Shown here one piece after another: positions 9,976-19,820 of a stretch of 64,000 bases of DNA; position 1 is the stretch's first letter; every line of letters starts with the position of its first letter. The translations under genes and the position numbers were made by a program. A model generated the notes under the pieces. It saw only the letters and a list, made by a program, of their open reading frames with translations, did not search any database and was not told the DNA's origin. Origin of the DNA: Desulfovibrio sp. ZJ209 (GTDB taxonomy: Bacteria; Desulfobacterota; Desulfovibrionia; Desulfovibrionales; Desulfovibrionaceae); the NCBI RefSeq assembly GCF_011039135.1, contig NZ_JAAKEJ010000001.1, positions 186,001-250,000 on the forward strand, in the 5' to 3' direction.

Positions 9976-11292
9976 GCACTCCTCCTTTGCTGTGCGCGAT
10001 GCCGGTACAGCATAGGGAGTGCGGGCCGGATTGTAAACGGCTTCGTGAAGGAGGAGCCAGGCCGCGAGGGTTGCCGGCAGCGCGGCGAAGGCCGCCGGCT
10101 GGCCGGGCGCCAGCGTGCCCGCGCCTGCCGGAAACCCGAGGGCCGCCGCGCCGTTGACCGTGAGCATGCGCACCAGGGCGCGGACGGGGACATCGAGATA
10201 CTCGCGAAGCCACAGGGCTTCGTTGCGCACGTCAAGGTCGCTGTTGGAGGAGAGGCCGTCCGTGCCGAGGCAGAGCAAGGCGCCGCTTTGCATGAGCTGG
10301 CGCACCGGCGCGACACCCACGCCGAGATGTTCGTTGGAGCGCGGGCAGAGGCAGAGCGCGGCGCCGCTGGCGGCGAGGGTCGCGATTTCGTCCGCATTGA
10401 GCTGGACGCCGTGCACGGCGAGGACGCCCGGGCCGAGCAGCCCGAGGCCCAGGGCATAGGCCGCCGGCCGCAGGCCAGGCGCCCGCCAGCCGGCGGGAAG
10501 CACCGTGTCCTCGTAAGTGGCGCGCAAGGGGCCCGTGCCCTTGGTGAGCAATTCGGTTTCTTCCGGGGATTCCGCAAGATGGAAGCTGAAGACGCGCCCG
10601 GAGTGGGCGCACCACTCCCGCGCGGCCTGCAAAAGCTCAGGCGCCGTGGAGTAGAGGGCGTGCCCCGCTGGCGCGCAACCTGCTGTCAGTTCCGCATCCG
10701 CCGCGATTTCCGCGCGGCAGCGGGGGGGCCAGGGCCGCTCCCCGTCCACGAGCGGCGGCGCGAACCCGAACCACTCGCAGAACTGGCGCACTTCAAGCCC
10801 GGCGGCGTCACAAGCCTCGCGCACGGCCGTGAGCGCCCCGGGCGCGGAGCCGCCCACATCGCCAAGCCAATGGGTGCCGCACTCCGCCAGCATTGCGCAG
10901 GCCGCGCCAACCGCGTCCCGCCGGCGCTGTGCCTCCCCGCTCTCTACCGGCGCCACCACCTGCGGGATGAGGCTCGTGAGCCACGCCGCAAAGCCACGGC
11001 CCCACAGCGTGCGCCCGGCGAGCCATGAAAGCTGCACATGCGTGTGCGCGTTGGTGCACGCCGGCATGAGGCAGGCATCGCCCAGATCCCGCACCAGCGT
11101 CCCCACCGGGAGCCGCGCGCCCTTCCATGGGCCCACAGCCTCCACGAAGCCACCCCGCGTCAGCAGGACGGCGTCATCCACGCGGGCGAGCGGCGCCAAA
11201 AGCCCGGCCCCCCGCGCCGGCCCCTCCCCGGCGAGGGAGAACAGGCTCCGCGCCCGAAAGGCCACGGGGCGCCCGGCCTCCTCCCGGGGCAC
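9565..11292 (-). CDS. COG0402-type amidohydrolase/deaminase, open in frame into an OsmC domain
   Basis: 575 codons without a stop. Residues 1 to about 435 are a metal-dependent amidohydrolase: NAHTHVQLSWLAG supplies the HxH metal site (about residue 80), FSFHLAESPEE and AVHGVQLNADE supply further histidines, and CLGTDGLSSNSDLD the catalytic aspartate. The family includes adenosine, S-adenosylhomocysteine and aminodeoxyfutalosine deaminases; an MqnX-like role in the futalosine menaquinone route is possible, but the substrate cannot be fixed by eye. The expected stop before the OsmC start at 9975 is absent, so translation could produce a fusion, although OsmC has its own very strong ribosome site. 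A lost stop or small indel near the junction is an alternative. Confidence 0.7.
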   Translation of the reverse strand: MPREEAGRPVAFRARSLFSLAGEGPARGAGLLAPLARVDDAVLLTRGGFVEAVGPWKGARLPVGTLVRDLGDACLMPACTNAHTHVQLSWLAGRTLWGRGFAAWLTSLIPQVVAPVESGEAQRRRDAVGAACAMLAECGTHWLGDVGGSAPGALTAVREACDAAGLEVRQFCEWFGFAPPLVDGERPWPPRCRAEIAADAELTAGCAPAGHALYSTAPELLQAAREWCAHSGRVFSFHLAESPEETELLTKGTGPLRATYEDTVLPAGWRAPGLRPAAYALGLGLLGPGVLAVHGVQLNADEIATLAASGAALCLCPRSNEHLGVGVAPVRQLMQSGALLCLGTDGLSSNSDLDVRNEALWLREYLDVPVRALVRMLTVNGAAALGFPAGAGTLAPGQPAAFAALPATLAAWLLLHEAVYNPARTPYAVPASRTAKEECMATVTAKYLGDLRTECVHVASGTTLVTDAPVDNQGKGEAFSPTDLCATALATCAMTIIGIYGRANGVDVTGTTLEVTKTMSADPRRIARIEVVLHMPDRDYTDEQKLMMERATLTCPVCLSLHPDVEQVFTFKWAR

Positions 11293-11295
11293 GGC

Positions 11296-12159
11296 CTAGC
11301 GGCCCTGCCGCGCGAACTGGCCGCCCGAGACGTAAAAGGTGTTCTCGACGATGAAGAGCGCGTGCGGGTCGATGGTATAGACGAGGTTTTCCAGCCGCTT
11401 GAGGGCCACGTTGTTGGTAACGGTGAGCAATATTTCCCGGTCGGTGCCCGAATAGGCGCCCTTGGCGCGGATCATGGTGGCGCCGTAGCGCTCGCTCGCC
11501 AGCACGGCCTCGCCGATCTCCTCGCCGCGGCTCGAGATGACCATGACGAGCTTGCGGCGGTTGAACATGCCGAGCACATATTCCAGCGTCTGCGAGGAGA
11601 TGAACATCATCAGGATGGAGGCCACGATAAGGTCCGCGGGCAGGCGGAAGGCGCCGATGAGGAAAAGGCTCGCGTTGAAGAGAAAGTTGAACTGGCCGAT
11701 GGGGATGTTCCAGCGCTCCTTGAGCAGGATGGCGAACACGTCCGTGCCGCCGCTGCTCCCGAGGGTGCGCAGCATGATGCCCGCGGCAGCGCCGTTGAGC
11801 ACGCCGCCCACCAGCGCCGCGTACACGTCGTTGGAAAAGGGCAGCTCAAAGGTGACGAAGTAGCCGAAGAAATTGATGGCCAGCGTGCCGTAGACCGTAT
11901 AGAGCAGGAAGCGCCGCCCGAGGAGGAACCAGCCCACGATGTAAATGGGCAGGCAGAGCGCGAGATACCAGACGAGCGGCGGCAGCCCGTGCGCCCAGTA
12001 GTTGAGCAACAGCGCCACGCCCATGACGCCGCCCGCGAGGAAGTTGTGCGGCGCGGCCACGCTCTGGATGCACACGGTCATCAAGAAGGCGCCCACGGTG
12101 AGCCAGAGCAGGTTCCACCAGACGGATTCGGTGAGCTTGCGGTTATAGGTGGTCAGCAT
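11296..12159 (-). CDS. YitT family membrane protein (DUF161/DUF2179)
   Basis: 287 residues with five or six predicted helices in the first 200 (for example LLWLTVGAFLMTVCIQSVA, LLLNYWAHGLPPLVWYLAL) including the glycine-rich GGVMGVALL and LGSSGGTDVFAIL motifs of the family. The C-terminal 80 residues (KGAYSGTDREILLTVT to NTFYVSGGQF) are the soluble DUF2179 domain. The molecular role is unknown. It lies 12 bases after the TSUP gene and three bases before the amidohydrolase, so the strand reads as one operon. Confidence 0.88.
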   Translation of the reverse strand: MLTTYNRKLTESVWWNLLWLTVGAFLMTVCIQSVAAPHNFLAGGVMGVALLLNYWAHGLPPLVWYLALCLPIYIVGWFLLGRRFLLYTVYGTLAINFFGYFVTFELPFSNDVYAALVGGVLNGAAAGIMLRTLGSSGGTDVFAILLKERWNIPIGQFNFLFNASLFLIGAFRLPADLIVASILMMFISSQTLEYVLGMFNRRKLVMVISSRGEEIGEAVLASERYGATMIRAKGAYSGTDREILLTVTNNVALKRLENLVYTIDPHALFIVENTFYVSGGQFARQGR

Positions 12160-12171
12160 GGCGCGGGCGGT

Positions 12172-12969
12172 CTAGAGCAGGTCCCAGAGCATCTTCAGGC
12201 CGACAACGATAAGGAAGAACGCGAAGAAGCGCTTGAGCTTCTTGGTAGGAAGCGAGTGGGACAGGCGCACGCCGATGGGCGCGGTCAGGCAGCTCGCGCA
12301 GGCGATGCCGAACAGCGCCCAGAGATGCACGAAGCCGAGGCACGCGGCCGGCAGGTCCGGCCGCCCCCAGCCGCCCACGATATAGCCAAGCGTGCCCGCC
12401 ACGGCGATGGGGAAGCCGATGGCCGCGGAGGTGCCCACGGCCGTGTGGATGGGCACGTTGCAATAGGTCATGAAGGGCACGGAAAGCGAGCCGCCGCCGA
12501 TGCCCACGAAGCTCGAGACCATGCCGATGACGCCGCCAACGCTTGCCGTGCCGAGGGCGCCGGGCAGGTCCCGGCTGGCCGGGGGCCGGTAGTTGGAGAT
12601 CATCTGCGCGGAAATGGCGAAGAGGAAGCAGATGAAGAAGATCTTGAGGAACATGGTCGGCAGGTGGGTGGCGATGAGGCCGCCGAAAAAGGTGCCGAGC
12701 AGGATGCCGGGCACGATGTGGCGGAAGATGTCCCACCTCACGGCGCCGCGCAGGTGATGCGCCCGCGCGCTGGAAATGGAGGTGAACATGATGCTGGCGA
12801 GCGAGGTGCCGAGGGCGAGCTGCTGCACATACTGCGGGGGCACGCCCTCATGGGGAAAGACGGCCACGAGGATGGGCACGATGACCGTGCCGCCGCCCAC
12901 GCCGAGCAGCCCGGCGAGCACGCCGACCACGGCGCCGCAGCAGAGGTAGATGAGAAGCGAGACGAGCAT
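12172..12969 (-). CDS. TSUP/TauE family sulfite or organosulfonate exporter-like permease
   Basis: 265 residues with the repeated TauE/SafE architecture: two inverted helical halves, each with a glycine-proline rich motif (GLLGVGGGTVIVPIL near residue 20 and SSFVGIGGGSLSVPFMTY near 155). The size and about eight helices match the family. Such permeases move sulfite, sulfoacetate, taurine-derived sulfonates or other sulfur anions, fitting a sulfur-metabolising anaerobe, though the substrate is inferred only from the family. It is the promoter-proximal gene of the minus-strand operon and diverges from pyrB across a 357-base gap. Confidence 0.87.
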   Translation of the reverse strand: MLVSLLIYLCCGAVVGVLAGLLGVGGGTVIVPILVAVFPHEGVPPQYVQQLALGTSLASIMFTSISSARAHHLRGAVRWDIFRHIVPGILLGTFFGGLIATHLPTMFLKIFFICFLFAISAQMISNYRPPASRDLPGALGTASVGGVIGMVSSFVGIGGGSLSVPFMTYCNVPIHTAVGTSAAIGFPIAVAGTLGYIVGGWGRPDLPAACLGFVHLWALFGIACASCLTAPIGVRLSHSLPTKKLKRFFAFFLIVVGLKMLWDLL

Positions 12970-13104
12970 GCGGATCCTCCCTGAGGCAGTGGCCCCGCTG
13001 GCATGGCTCCTTCCCGCGCAGCTATCCCGGCCGCGCGGGCAGGCCCACGGTAGTCAATGGGCCGTGCGCCGTCAACCGCTTCACGGGAGCGGCAGGATTT
13101 TTTC

Positions 13105-13133
13105 TTTACAATGCCCGGTGCCGCGCCTAGACT
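13105..13133 (+). promoter_or_regulatory. Probable promoter of pyrBC
   Basis: TTTACA (13105-13110) and TAGACT (13128-13133) are separated by 17 bases. Transcription would start near 13140 and give a leader of nearly 190 bases before pyrB that includes the terminator-like structure at 13245. Confidence 0.5.
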
Positions 13134-13244
13134 TCGGGCATGGATACCCAGCCGCCTGCCGCTTGCGCGCGGCCTTTCGTCGCCGCGCAGACTTTTGCGC
13201 GGGCCTTGTCCCGTCCCGCCGGCCCCGCCGTCCGGGCAGCCGTT

Positions 13245-13274
13245 TCCCCGTTCCCGAGAGCGGGGATTTTTTTT
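13245..13274 (+). terminator. Intrinsic terminator in the pyrB leader, probable attenuator
   Basis: TCCCCG (13245-13250) can pair with CGGGGA (13261-13266) and is followed by eight T (13267-13274), 53 bases before the pyrB start. A short frame from the ATG at 13140 runs through the hairpin and ends at 13337, just inside pyrB. This arrangement resembles the UTP-sensitive attenuator of enterobacterial pyrBI. Confidence 0.6.
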
Positions 13275-13326
13275 GCGCCTGCCACGGCCCGCCGCATCAC
13301 CCGCAGCCAAGGAGGGCCGCCGCGCC

Positions 13327-14283
13327 ATGCCCGATGACAACCGCCACCCCTGGCCGCACAAGGACCTCCTCGACGTGACCCAGCTCGACGCCGCCGAGGT
13401 GCGCCGCCTGCTGGACCTCGCCGCGGGCTTTCAGGAGATCAACCGCCGCCCGGTGAAAAAGGTGCCCACCCTCAAGGGCAAGACCGTGGTGCTGTTTTTC
13501 GCCGAAAACAGCACGCGCACCAAGACCTCCTTCGACGTGGCGGCCAAGCGCCTCTCTGCCGACACCTTCGCCCTTTCCACGGCGGGCTCGAGCATCAACA
13601 AGGGCGAAAGCCTCAAGGACACGGGCCTGACGCTCCAGGCCATGAACCCGGATGTCATCGTCATCCGCCACCAGTCGAGCGGCGCGGCCCGCTACCTCGC
13701 GGAGCTTCTGCCCTGCGGCGTGGTCAACGGCGGCGACGGCTGGCACGCCCATCCCACGCAGGCACTCCTTGACTGCTTCAGCCTGCGCGAGGTCTGGGGC
13801 GACGATTTCGCCGGCCGCGAGCTGCTTATCCTGGGCGACATCGCCCACAGCCGCGTGGCGCGCTCCAACCTGCACCTGTTGCGCATGCTCGGGGTAAAGG
13901 TGCGGCTCTGCGCGCCGCGCACCCTGCTGCCCGCCGGGGTGGACCACTGGCCGGCCGAGGTCTATTCCGACCTCGACAAGGCCATGGACGGCGTGGACGC
14001 GGTCATGTGCCTGCGCCTCCAGCTCGAGCGGCAGCAGGCCGGCCTGTTGCCGGATCTTTCCGAATATTCGCGCCGCTATTGTCTCGACTTCCGGCATCTT
14101 CACAAGGCCAAGCCCGGCTGCCGGGTGCTGCACCCCGGGCCCATGAACCGGGGCCTTGAAATTTCGAGCGCCGTGGCCGACGCGCCGGAATGTCTCGTGC
14201 TCGATCAGGTGGCCGCGGGCGTGGCGACCCGCATGGCCATCCTCTACCTGCTCGCCACGCGCACCGAGGGAGGGGCCGCCTAA
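13327..14283 (+). CDS. pyrB: Aspartate carbamoyltransferase, catalytic subunit
   Basis: 318 residues. It condenses carbamoyl phosphate with aspartate in pyrimidine synthesis. Carbamoyl-phosphate motif [10 protein letters not shown] (about residue 55), catalytic HQSSGAA (about 115), [15 protein letters not shown] (about 140), [12 protein letters not shown] (about 170) and HPGPMNRG (about 270) are all intact. The usual STRTR reads STRTK, a tolerated change. AAGGAGG lies 11 bases before the ATG. No regulatory PyrI gene is nearby. The stop overlaps the pyrC start (TAATG), so the two are translationally coupled, and the leader carries a likely attenuator. Confidence 0.95.
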   Translation: MPDDNRHPWPHKDLLDVTQLDAAEVRRLLDLAAGFQEINRRPVKKVPTLKGKTVVLFFAENSTRTKTSFDVAAKRLSADTFALSTAGSSINKGESLKDTGLTLQAMNPDVIVIRHQSSGAARYLAELLPCGVVNGGDGWHAHPTQALLDCFSLREVWGDDFAGRELLILGDIAHSRVARSNLHLLRMLGVKVRLCAPRTLLPAGVDHWPAEVYSDLDKAMDGVDAVMCLRLQLERQQAGLLPDLSEYSRRYCLDFRHLHKAKPGCRVLHPGPMNRGLEISSAVADAPECLVLDQVAAGVATRMAILYLLATRTEGGAA

Positions 14284-15542
14284 TGCTCTCAATCCGCAAT
14301 GCACGGCACTTGGACGCGCCCGTGGACCTTCTGGTGGACGGCGCCCGCATCGTCACCATGACGCCCGCTGGCCATGTGGCGCCGCCCGAGGGCTGCGAGG
14401 TCTTCGAGGCCCATGGCCTGCGCCTGTTCCCGAGCCTCACCGACGCGCATGTGCACCTGCGCGAGCCCGGCTTTGAATACAAGGAAGAGATCGCCACCGG
14501 CCTTGACGCGGCGGCGCACGGCGGCTTCGGGCAGGTGATGTGCATGGCGAACACGAAGCCCGTCAATGACACGGCCGCGGTGACGCGCTTCATGCTCGAG
14601 CGCGCGCGGGAGAGCCACCCCGATGGCCCGCGCCTCTACCCGGTGGCCGCGGCCAGCGTGGGCCTCAAGGGCGAGGCCCTGGCGCCGCTCGCCGAGATGC
14701 GGGCCGCCGGCTGCGTGGCCGTGTCCAACGACGGGCGCCCCTTGGAGAGCGCGGAGCTCGTCCGGCGCATCATGGAATACGCGGCGGACCTCGGCATGGT
14801 CTTCATCGACCACTGCGAGGACCCGCACCTCGCCCGCGGCTGGCTCATGCACGAGGGCGACGTGAGCGGCATGCTCGGCATCAAGGGGCAGCCCGCGGCG
14901 GGCGAGGCCATGCAGGCCGCGCGCGACATCATGCTCGCCGAATATCTGGGGCTTCCCGTGCACATCGCCCATGTGTCGAGCCGCCTCACCGTGGACCTCA
15001 TCGCCTGGGGCAAGGCGCGCGGCGTGCGCGTCACCGCCGAGACCTGCCCGCATTACCTGTTGCTCGACGAGACGGCCCTCGAGGGCTACAACACGCTCGC
15101 CAAGGTGAGCCCGCCCCTGAGGACGGCCGACGACCGCGCGGCCCTGCGCGAGGCCGTGGCCTCCGGCATCGTGGACATCCTTGTGACGGACCACGCCCCG
15201 CACGCGGCCCACGAAAAGGACGAGACACTGGATCTCGCGCCCTGCGGCCTCACCGGGCTCGACCTCGCGCTCTCCCTCACGTGGGAGCTGGTGCGCGAGG
15301 GCGCGCTCACCGAGGCCGATGTCCACCGCCTCTGGAGCCGGCGGCCGGCCGAGATTTTCGGGCTCCCCCGCAATGACTTCGCCCCGGGCGACCCGGCGGA
15401 TTTCTTCCTCTTCGATGCGGACGCCACGTGGGAAGTCACGCCGGAGGCCTTGCGCTCGCGCGGCAAGAACACGCCCTTCCTGGGGCGCCGGCTCCATGGC
15501 CGCGTGCGCCATCACTGGCTCGGCGGCAAGGCGCTTTTCTAG
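14283..15542 (+). CDS. pyrC: Dihydroorotase (class I)
   Basis: 419 residues. Metal-binding DAHVHLREPG at about residue 57, the substrate-binding NTKPVND, the zinc-ligand histidines in FIDHCED, HIAHVSS and ETCPHYLLLDE, and the catalytic VTDHAPHAAHEKD near residue 305 are present, as expected for an active class I enzyme that closes carbamoyl aspartate to dihydroorotate. It overlaps pyrB by one base, as is common where the two enzymes form a complex. The C-terminal region around GRRLHGRVRHHWLGGKALF is the usual small beta domain. Confidence 0.95.
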   Translation: MLSIRNARHLDAPVDLLVDGARIVTMTPAGHVAPPEGCEVFEAHGLRLFPSLTDAHVHLREPGFEYKEEIATGLDAAAHGGFGQVMCMANTKPVNDTAAVTRFMLERARESHPDGPRLYPVAAASVGLKGEALAPLAEMRAAGCVAVSNDGRPLESAELVRRIMEYAADLGMVFIDHCEDPHLARGWLMHEGDVSGMLGIKGQPAAGEAMQAARDIMLAEYLGLPVHIAHVSSRLTVDLIAWGKARGVRVTAETCPHYLLLDETALEGYNTLAKVSPPLRTADDRAALREAVASGIVDILVTDHAPHAAHEKDETLDLAPCGLTGLDLALSLTWELVREGALTEADVHRLWSRRPAEIFGLPRNDFAPGDPADFFLFDADATWEVTPEALRSRGKNTPFLGRRLHGRVRHHWLGGKALF

Positions 15543-15555
15543 AGAAGGAGGGGCC

Positions 15556-16425
15556 ATGCCAGTTCGCCAGCCAGTGGTCGCGGGCCGGTTTTATCCCGCA
15601 AATCCCCAGGACCTGCGCCGGGAAGTGCGCCGGTTTCTCGCGGCGTCCAAAGACGCTGCGCTTCCCGGCCGCAGCCGGAAGGCCTGGGGCTGCATGTTGC
15701 CCCATGCGGGCTATGTGTTCAGCGGCGCCGTGGCCGGGGCCACGCTCGATGGCCTGGCGCTGCCCGGAAGGCTCGTCATCCTCTGTCCCAACCACACCGG
15801 ACGCGGTGAGCCTTTGGGCGTCTGGCCCGGTGGCGCGTGGCTCACGCCGCTGGGCCAGGTCACGGTGGACGAGGCGCTGGCCCAGGCACTTATGGCCGCA
15901 GGCGGGGGCTTCAGGCCGGATGTGCACGCGCATCTTGGGGAGCATTCCATCGAGGTGTTGCTGCCCTTCCTGCAGGAGACGGCCATCGAGGGTGGCCGGG
16001 GCCTCCACTCGGTGGTCCCTGTCTGCGTGGGCACGCGGCACCCCGGGGCGCTCGCCCGCGCGGGCGAGGCGCTGGCCTCGGTGCTCGGCCGGCCGGAAAA
16101 CGCCGACGTGGGCGTGGTGGTCAGCTCGGACATGAACCATTATGAGAATGTGCGCCGCACCGAGCAGAAGGACGCGCTCGCCCTTGAGCGCGCCTTGGCG
16201 GCGGATGCCACCGGCCTTTTGCGGGTGGTGGACGAGGCGGACATCAGCATGTGCGGCGCCGCGCCGCTGGCGCTGGCCCTCTTTGCGGCCGAGCGCCTCG
16301 GGCGTGTGCGCGTGGAGCTCGCCGCGCACGACACCTCGGCCACGGCCTCGGGCGACAGCGAACATGTGGTGGGATACGCGGGCTTGCGCCTCTGGCTGGA
16401 GCGGGGGGAGCCGCCCCTGGCCTAG
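15556..16425 (+). CDS. amrB: AmmeMemoRadiSam system protein B (MEMO1 family)
   Basis: 289 residues beginning [12 protein letters not shown], the classic start of this family. Other signatures are [14 protein letters not shown] (about residue 50), [35 protein letters not shown] and [18 protein letters not shown]. The histidines in these motifs could bind a metal, as in catechol dioxygenase-like relatives. In many bacteria the gene neighbours AMMECR1 and a radical SAM gene; neither is nearby here. AAGGAGG lies four bases before the ATG. It follows pyrC by 13 bases and ends by overlapping the converging recJ stop (shared CTAG). Confidence 0.9.
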   Translation: MPVRQPVVAGRFYPANPQDLRREVRRFLAASKDAALPGRSRKAWGCMLPHAGYVFSGAVAGATLDGLALPGRLVILCPNHTGRGEPLGVWPGGAWLTPLGQVTVDEALAQALMAAGGGFRPDVHAHLGEHSIEVLLPFLQETAIEGGRGLHSVVPVCVGTRHPGALARAGEALASVLGRPENADVGVVVSSDMNHYENVRRTEQKDALALERALAADATGLLRVVDEADISMCGAAPLALALFAAERLGRVRVELAAHDTSATASGDSEHVVGYAGLRLWLERGEPPLA

Positions 16426-18185
16426 GCCTGGCGCGCCGGCGCCACGTCGCGGCAGGGCTTCCAGTCCCTGATGCCGAGGTCCACCGAGGCCATGCCGTTG
16501 TAGGTGTCGATGCGCGGGGTGTAGGCGATGCGGATGGTCTTGCCCACCAGTGAGGCGGGGAGCGCGTCGGCCATGCGCCAGGCTTTCGCCGCGAGCGTGA
16601 TGCCGCTGGCCTCGTCCTTGAGGTGCAGCCGCACATGCTCCCGGCCGCGGCCAAGATACGACCGCTCCGTGACCACCACCGGCGGCGAGGCGAAGACGGG
16701 CTCGGCATTGCCCGGCCCGAAGGGCTGCATGAGCTGGAGCTCCTTGAGGAAGTCGAGGTCGGCGGCCTCGGCGAAGCCCAGCTCGCATTCAAGCGTCAGC
16801 GTCGGTTCCAGCGGGTCCGGGCCCAGAGCCTCAGCCACGGCCGCGTCAAAGCGGGCGCGGAACTCCTCGAGCCGGTTTTCTTCAAGCCGCACCCCCGCGG
16901 CCAGGCGGTGCCCGCCAAAGCCCGTGAGGCAGTCCGCGGTGCGGGCGAGCCCGTCATGCAGGTCAAATTCCCGCACGGAGCGGCCCGAACCCTTGAGGCT
17001 TGCGCCGTCCCGGCAGAGCACGATGGCCGGCCGGTAAAATTCCTCCACGATGCGCGAGGCCACGATGCCCACGATGCCGGGGTGCCAGTCCTCCCCGTAG
17101 AGCACGAGGCCGGCGTGCGGCCCCCGGGCCAAAAGTTCCGCGGCCTGCTCGCGCGCGGCGGCGTGGACGCGTTCTTCCTCGGCCTTGCGCTCCTGGTTGC
17201 AGGCGTCGAGCTCCGCGGCGAGCTCTGCCGCCCGGGCATGGTCCTGCTCGCGCAGGAGCGCCAGCGCCGTTTCGGCGCTGCCCATGCGGCCGGCGGCGTT
17301 GATGCGCGGCGCGAGGCGGAACACCGCCTGCCCGGCCGTGAGCGCCCCGGCAGGGTCATGGCCGCTCACGGCCTTGAGCGCCGCCATGCCGGGGCGCGCG
17401 CCCTTGCCGATGCGGGCGAGGCCGCCGCGCACGAGCACGCGGTTCTCGCCCGTGAGGCGCATGACATCGGCGAGCGTGCCCAGGGCCACGAGATCGAGTA
17501 CGCCGTCCATGCGGAAGCGCCGCCCCGTATGCGGGGCCAGCGCCGCATTGACAGCGGCCATGAGGTAGAAGGCCACGCCCACCCCGGCAAGGTGGACGCA
17601 AGGCCACAGGGCAGGCTCGCCAGTGCGCGGGTTGCACAGGGCATGCGCGGGCGGGAGCTCCGCCGGCGGCACATGGTGGTCGGTGACGATGACGGTCATG
17701 CCGAGCTCGCGCGCGCGGGCCACGGGCGCGGCGTCGGAAATGCCGCAATCCACGGTGAGCAGGATGCCGCAGCCGGCTTCGGCCAGCGCCTCCACCCCGG
17801 CCGTGTTGAGGCCGTAGCCCTCGGCCTGCCTGTCCGGGAGGTGGTGGGCGGCCTCGATGCCGTGCGCGGCCAGCACGTCCAGCACGAGGGCCGTGGCGGT
17901 CACGCCGTCCACATCATAGTCGCCCCACACGGCGAGGCGCTTGCCGGCGAGAAGCTCGCGGGCGAGCAGGGCGGCGGCTTCGGGGAGCTGCGGCCAGCGC
18001 CCCGGCGGGGTGAGGGAATCGAGCCGGGCGGAGAGGAAGGCATCGATGGCGTCGCGCTCCGTGAGGCCGCGCCGCCACAGGATGTCGAGCAGGCGCGGCG
18101 AGATGGAGAGCTCTTGCGCCCAGCGGGCCGGCGGCTCTTTGGCCGGGGCGTCTTGCGGGGCCTCGCGCAGGCGCCAGTGGCTCAT
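16422..18185 (-). CDS. recJ: Single-stranded-DNA-specific exonuclease RecJ
   Basis: 587 residues from the ATG at 18185, which overlaps the upstream stop (ATGA); the frame extends further 5' only through the TPR gene. DHH-family motifs are clear: [17 protein letters not shown] (about residue 85), [10 protein letters not shown] (about 135), [10 protein letters not shown] (about 160, DHH) and the DHHA1-type [11 protein letters not shown] (about 425). The protein degrades single-stranded DNA 5' to 3' in recombinational and mismatch repair. The C-terminal OB-like domain follows. Its place at the end of the yicC-remA-gmk-pyrF-TPR operon suggests constitutive expression. Confidence 0.94.
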   Translation of the reverse strand: MSHWRLREAPQDAPAKEPPARWAQELSISPRLLDILWRRGLTERDAIDAFLSARLDSLTPPGRWPQLPEAAALLARELLAGKRLAVWGDYDVDGVTATALVLDVLAAHGIEAAHHLPDRQAEGYGLNTAGVEALAEAGCGILLTVDCGISDAAPVARARELGMTVIVTDHHVPPAELPPAHALCNPRTGEPALWPCVHLAGVGVAFYLMAAVNAALAPHTGRRFRMDGVLDLVALGTLADVMRLTGENRVLVRGGLARIGKGARPGMAALKAVSGHDPAGALTAGQAVFRLAPRINAAGRMGSAETALALLREQDHARAAELAAELDACNQERKAEEERVHAAAREQAAELLARGPHAGLVLYGEDWHPGIVGIVASRIVEEFYRPAIVLCRDGASLKGSGRSVREFDLHDGLARTADCLTGFGGHRLAAGVRLEENRLEEFRARFDAAVAEALGPDPLEPTLTLECELGFAEAADLDFLKELQLMQPFGPGNAEPVFASPPVVVTERSYLGRGREHVRLHLKDEASGITLAAKAWRMADALPASLVGKTIRIAYTPRIDTYNGMASVDLGIRDWKPCRDVAPARQA

Positions 18186-19075
18186 TGCGGGCCCGGGGCC
18201 GCGCTCTGGGCTTGGGGCGCCTCCGCCGACGGGGCTGCCGCGGGAGCGGCAGCGGCCGCGGCCCGCGCGCCCTGGCTGGCGGCGGTGAGAAGCTCGCGCA
18301 CCTTGTCCATCTTTTCCGCGGGCACCATGGATTTTTGCAACAGCCACGCGAGGAACTTGAGCGAGACCTCGTGGCGCGGCGCCAGCTCCAGCGCGGCGAA
18401 CAGGTGCTCGAGGCAGCCGTCCATGTCGCGCGTTTCGAGGAGCACGCGGGCGAGGTTCATGTGCAGGTTCTCGTCATTGGCCGTGAGCTGGAGGGCGCGC
18501 TGGTAGTATTCCACCGACTGCGCGAGCATCTTGTTCTTGCGCAGGTTGATGCCGAACTCGTTGAACAGGTGCTTGTGCTCGGCGTCAAAGGCGCCGTCCA
18601 GCTTGAGCAGGCGGTCGAAGATGTCCTGCGCCTTGTCGAGCTCGCCGCGCTCCATGTAGGTCAGGCCGATGCCGAAATTGGCGCGCACGTTGGCCACGTC
18701 CACCTTGAGCGCGCGCGAATACTCGTATTCCGCCGCGAAGGTCTCGCCCTTTTCGCGGTGGCTGTCGCCCTTGTCCACCGACTGCTCCACCTCGCGCATC
18801 TTCGGATATACGGACATCTGGTAGAATTCCGGCTCCGGCGAGAACTTGGCGATGAGCTCGTCCATGGTGATCTTGCGCTTGGGGCCGCTCGGCACATAGT
18901 TGGCGTTGAGCGGCTGGCACTCGATCACGTCCCCGTGCTGCTCCACGAACCAGAAGGTCTTTTGCACGGTCTTGCGCGTGGTCGTTCCCGTGCCGACCTT
19001 GCGGATCTCCTGGGTGGAAAACACCCCGCGCACATCGGTCTTGTTCTGTCCGGCGGTGGCTGCTGACTCGGCCAT
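18182..19075 (-). CDS. Tetratricopeptide repeat protein
   Basis: 297 residues. The first 100 contain no clear fold; they include [19 protein letters not shown] and a basic [18 protein letters not shown]. From about residue 120 to 250 there are four consecutive TPR-like units (for example [21 protein letters not shown] and [20 protein letters not shown]). The tail is rich in Ala and Pro ([18 protein letters not shown]) and probably disordered. There is no signal peptide, so it should be cytosolic. It is coupled to recJ by a 4-base overlap and follows pyrF by 16 bases. The function is unknown; a scaffold role is a guess from the repeats. Confidence 0.8.
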   Translation of the reverse strand: MAESAATAGQNKTDVRGVFSTQEIRKVGTGTTTRKTVQKTFWFVEQHGDVIECQPLNANYVPSGPKRKITMDELIAKFSPEPEFYQMSVYPKMREVEQSVDKGDSHREKGETFAAEYEYSRALKVDVANVRANFGIGLTYMERGELDKAQDIFDRLLKLDGAFDAEHKHLFNEFGINLRKNKMLAQSVEYYQRALQLTANDENLHMNLARVLLETRDMDGCLEHLFAALELAPRHEVSLKFLAWLLQKSMVPAEKMDKVRELLTAASQGARAAAAAAPAAAPSAEAPQAQSAAPGPQ

Positions 19076-19091
19076 GATTTCCTCTGGTGCT

Positions 19092-19811
19092 TTATTCTGC
19101 GGCGGGCGCCACGGACGCGGCCCGCATTTCTTCCACAATGGCCGCCGCCGCCTCCGCGGGCGAAGGGGCCCCGATGATGGGCCGGCCCACCACCAGATAA
19201 TCGGCGCCCGCGAGCACGGCCTCGCCCGGGGTCATGGTGCGCCGCTGGTCGCCCGCGTCGGCGCCGCCGGGGCGGATGCCGGGGCAGAGGCAGCGGAGCT
19301 CGGGCGACGCGGCCTTGATGTCCCGCACTTCGTGGCCGGAGCAGACCACGCCGTCGAGCCCCCAGCGCGCGGCGCCGGCGGCGAGGTCCTGCGCGAAAAC
19401 GCCGGGATGGACGGCGATCCCGGGCATCTCCCCGGGGCCGAAGCTCGTGAGCGCGGTCACGCCGAAGAGCAGAGGGGCGGAGCAGGCGTCCGCGGCGCCG
19501 TCGCGGGCTTCCACGGCCGCCTGGCACATGCGCTTGCCGCCCTGGCAGTGCAAAGTGAGCATGTCCACGCCGAGCACGGCCGCGGCCTCCACGGCCTGGG
19601 CCACGGTGTGCGGGATGTCGTAATACTTGAGGTCGAGGAAGACGCGGTAGCCCTGCTCCTTGAGGCGTTCCAGCAGGCGCGGGCCGCCGAGGGTGAAGAG
19701 CTCGAGGCCCACCTTGCACCAGTCGAGGACGCCGCGCAGCTGGCGGGCCATGCTGACCGCCTTTTCGCGGTCGGGGAGGTCGAGGGCGACGATGAGCTCG
19801 GGCATGGGCAT
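19092..19811 (-). CDS. pyrF: Orotidine 5'-phosphate decarboxylase
   Basis: 239 residues. The N-terminal ELIVALDLPDREKA, the catalytic DLKYYDIPHTVAQAV (Asp-x-Lys-x2-Asp at about residue 60), the GVTALTS segment and the phosphate-binding VVGRPIIGAPSPAEAA near the C-terminus match group I enzymes. It makes UMP by decarboxylation, completing the pathway whose pyrB and pyrC lie 5 kb away on the other strand. A downstream ATG two codons in is also possible; neither start has a strong ribosome site. Confidence 0.94.
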   Translation of the reverse strand: MPMPELIVALDLPDREKAVSMARQLRGVLDWCKVGLELFTLGGPRLLERLKEQGYRVFLDLKYYDIPHTVAQAVEAAAVLGVDMLTLHCQGGKRMCQAAVEARDGAADACSAPLLFGVTALTSFGPGEMPGIAVHPGVFAQDLAAGAARWGLDGVVCSGHEVRDIKAASPELRCLCPGIRPGGADAGDQRRTMTPGEAVLAGADYLVVGRPIIGAPSPAEAAAAIVEEMRAASVAPAAE

Positions 19812-19820
19812 ACCGCCGTG

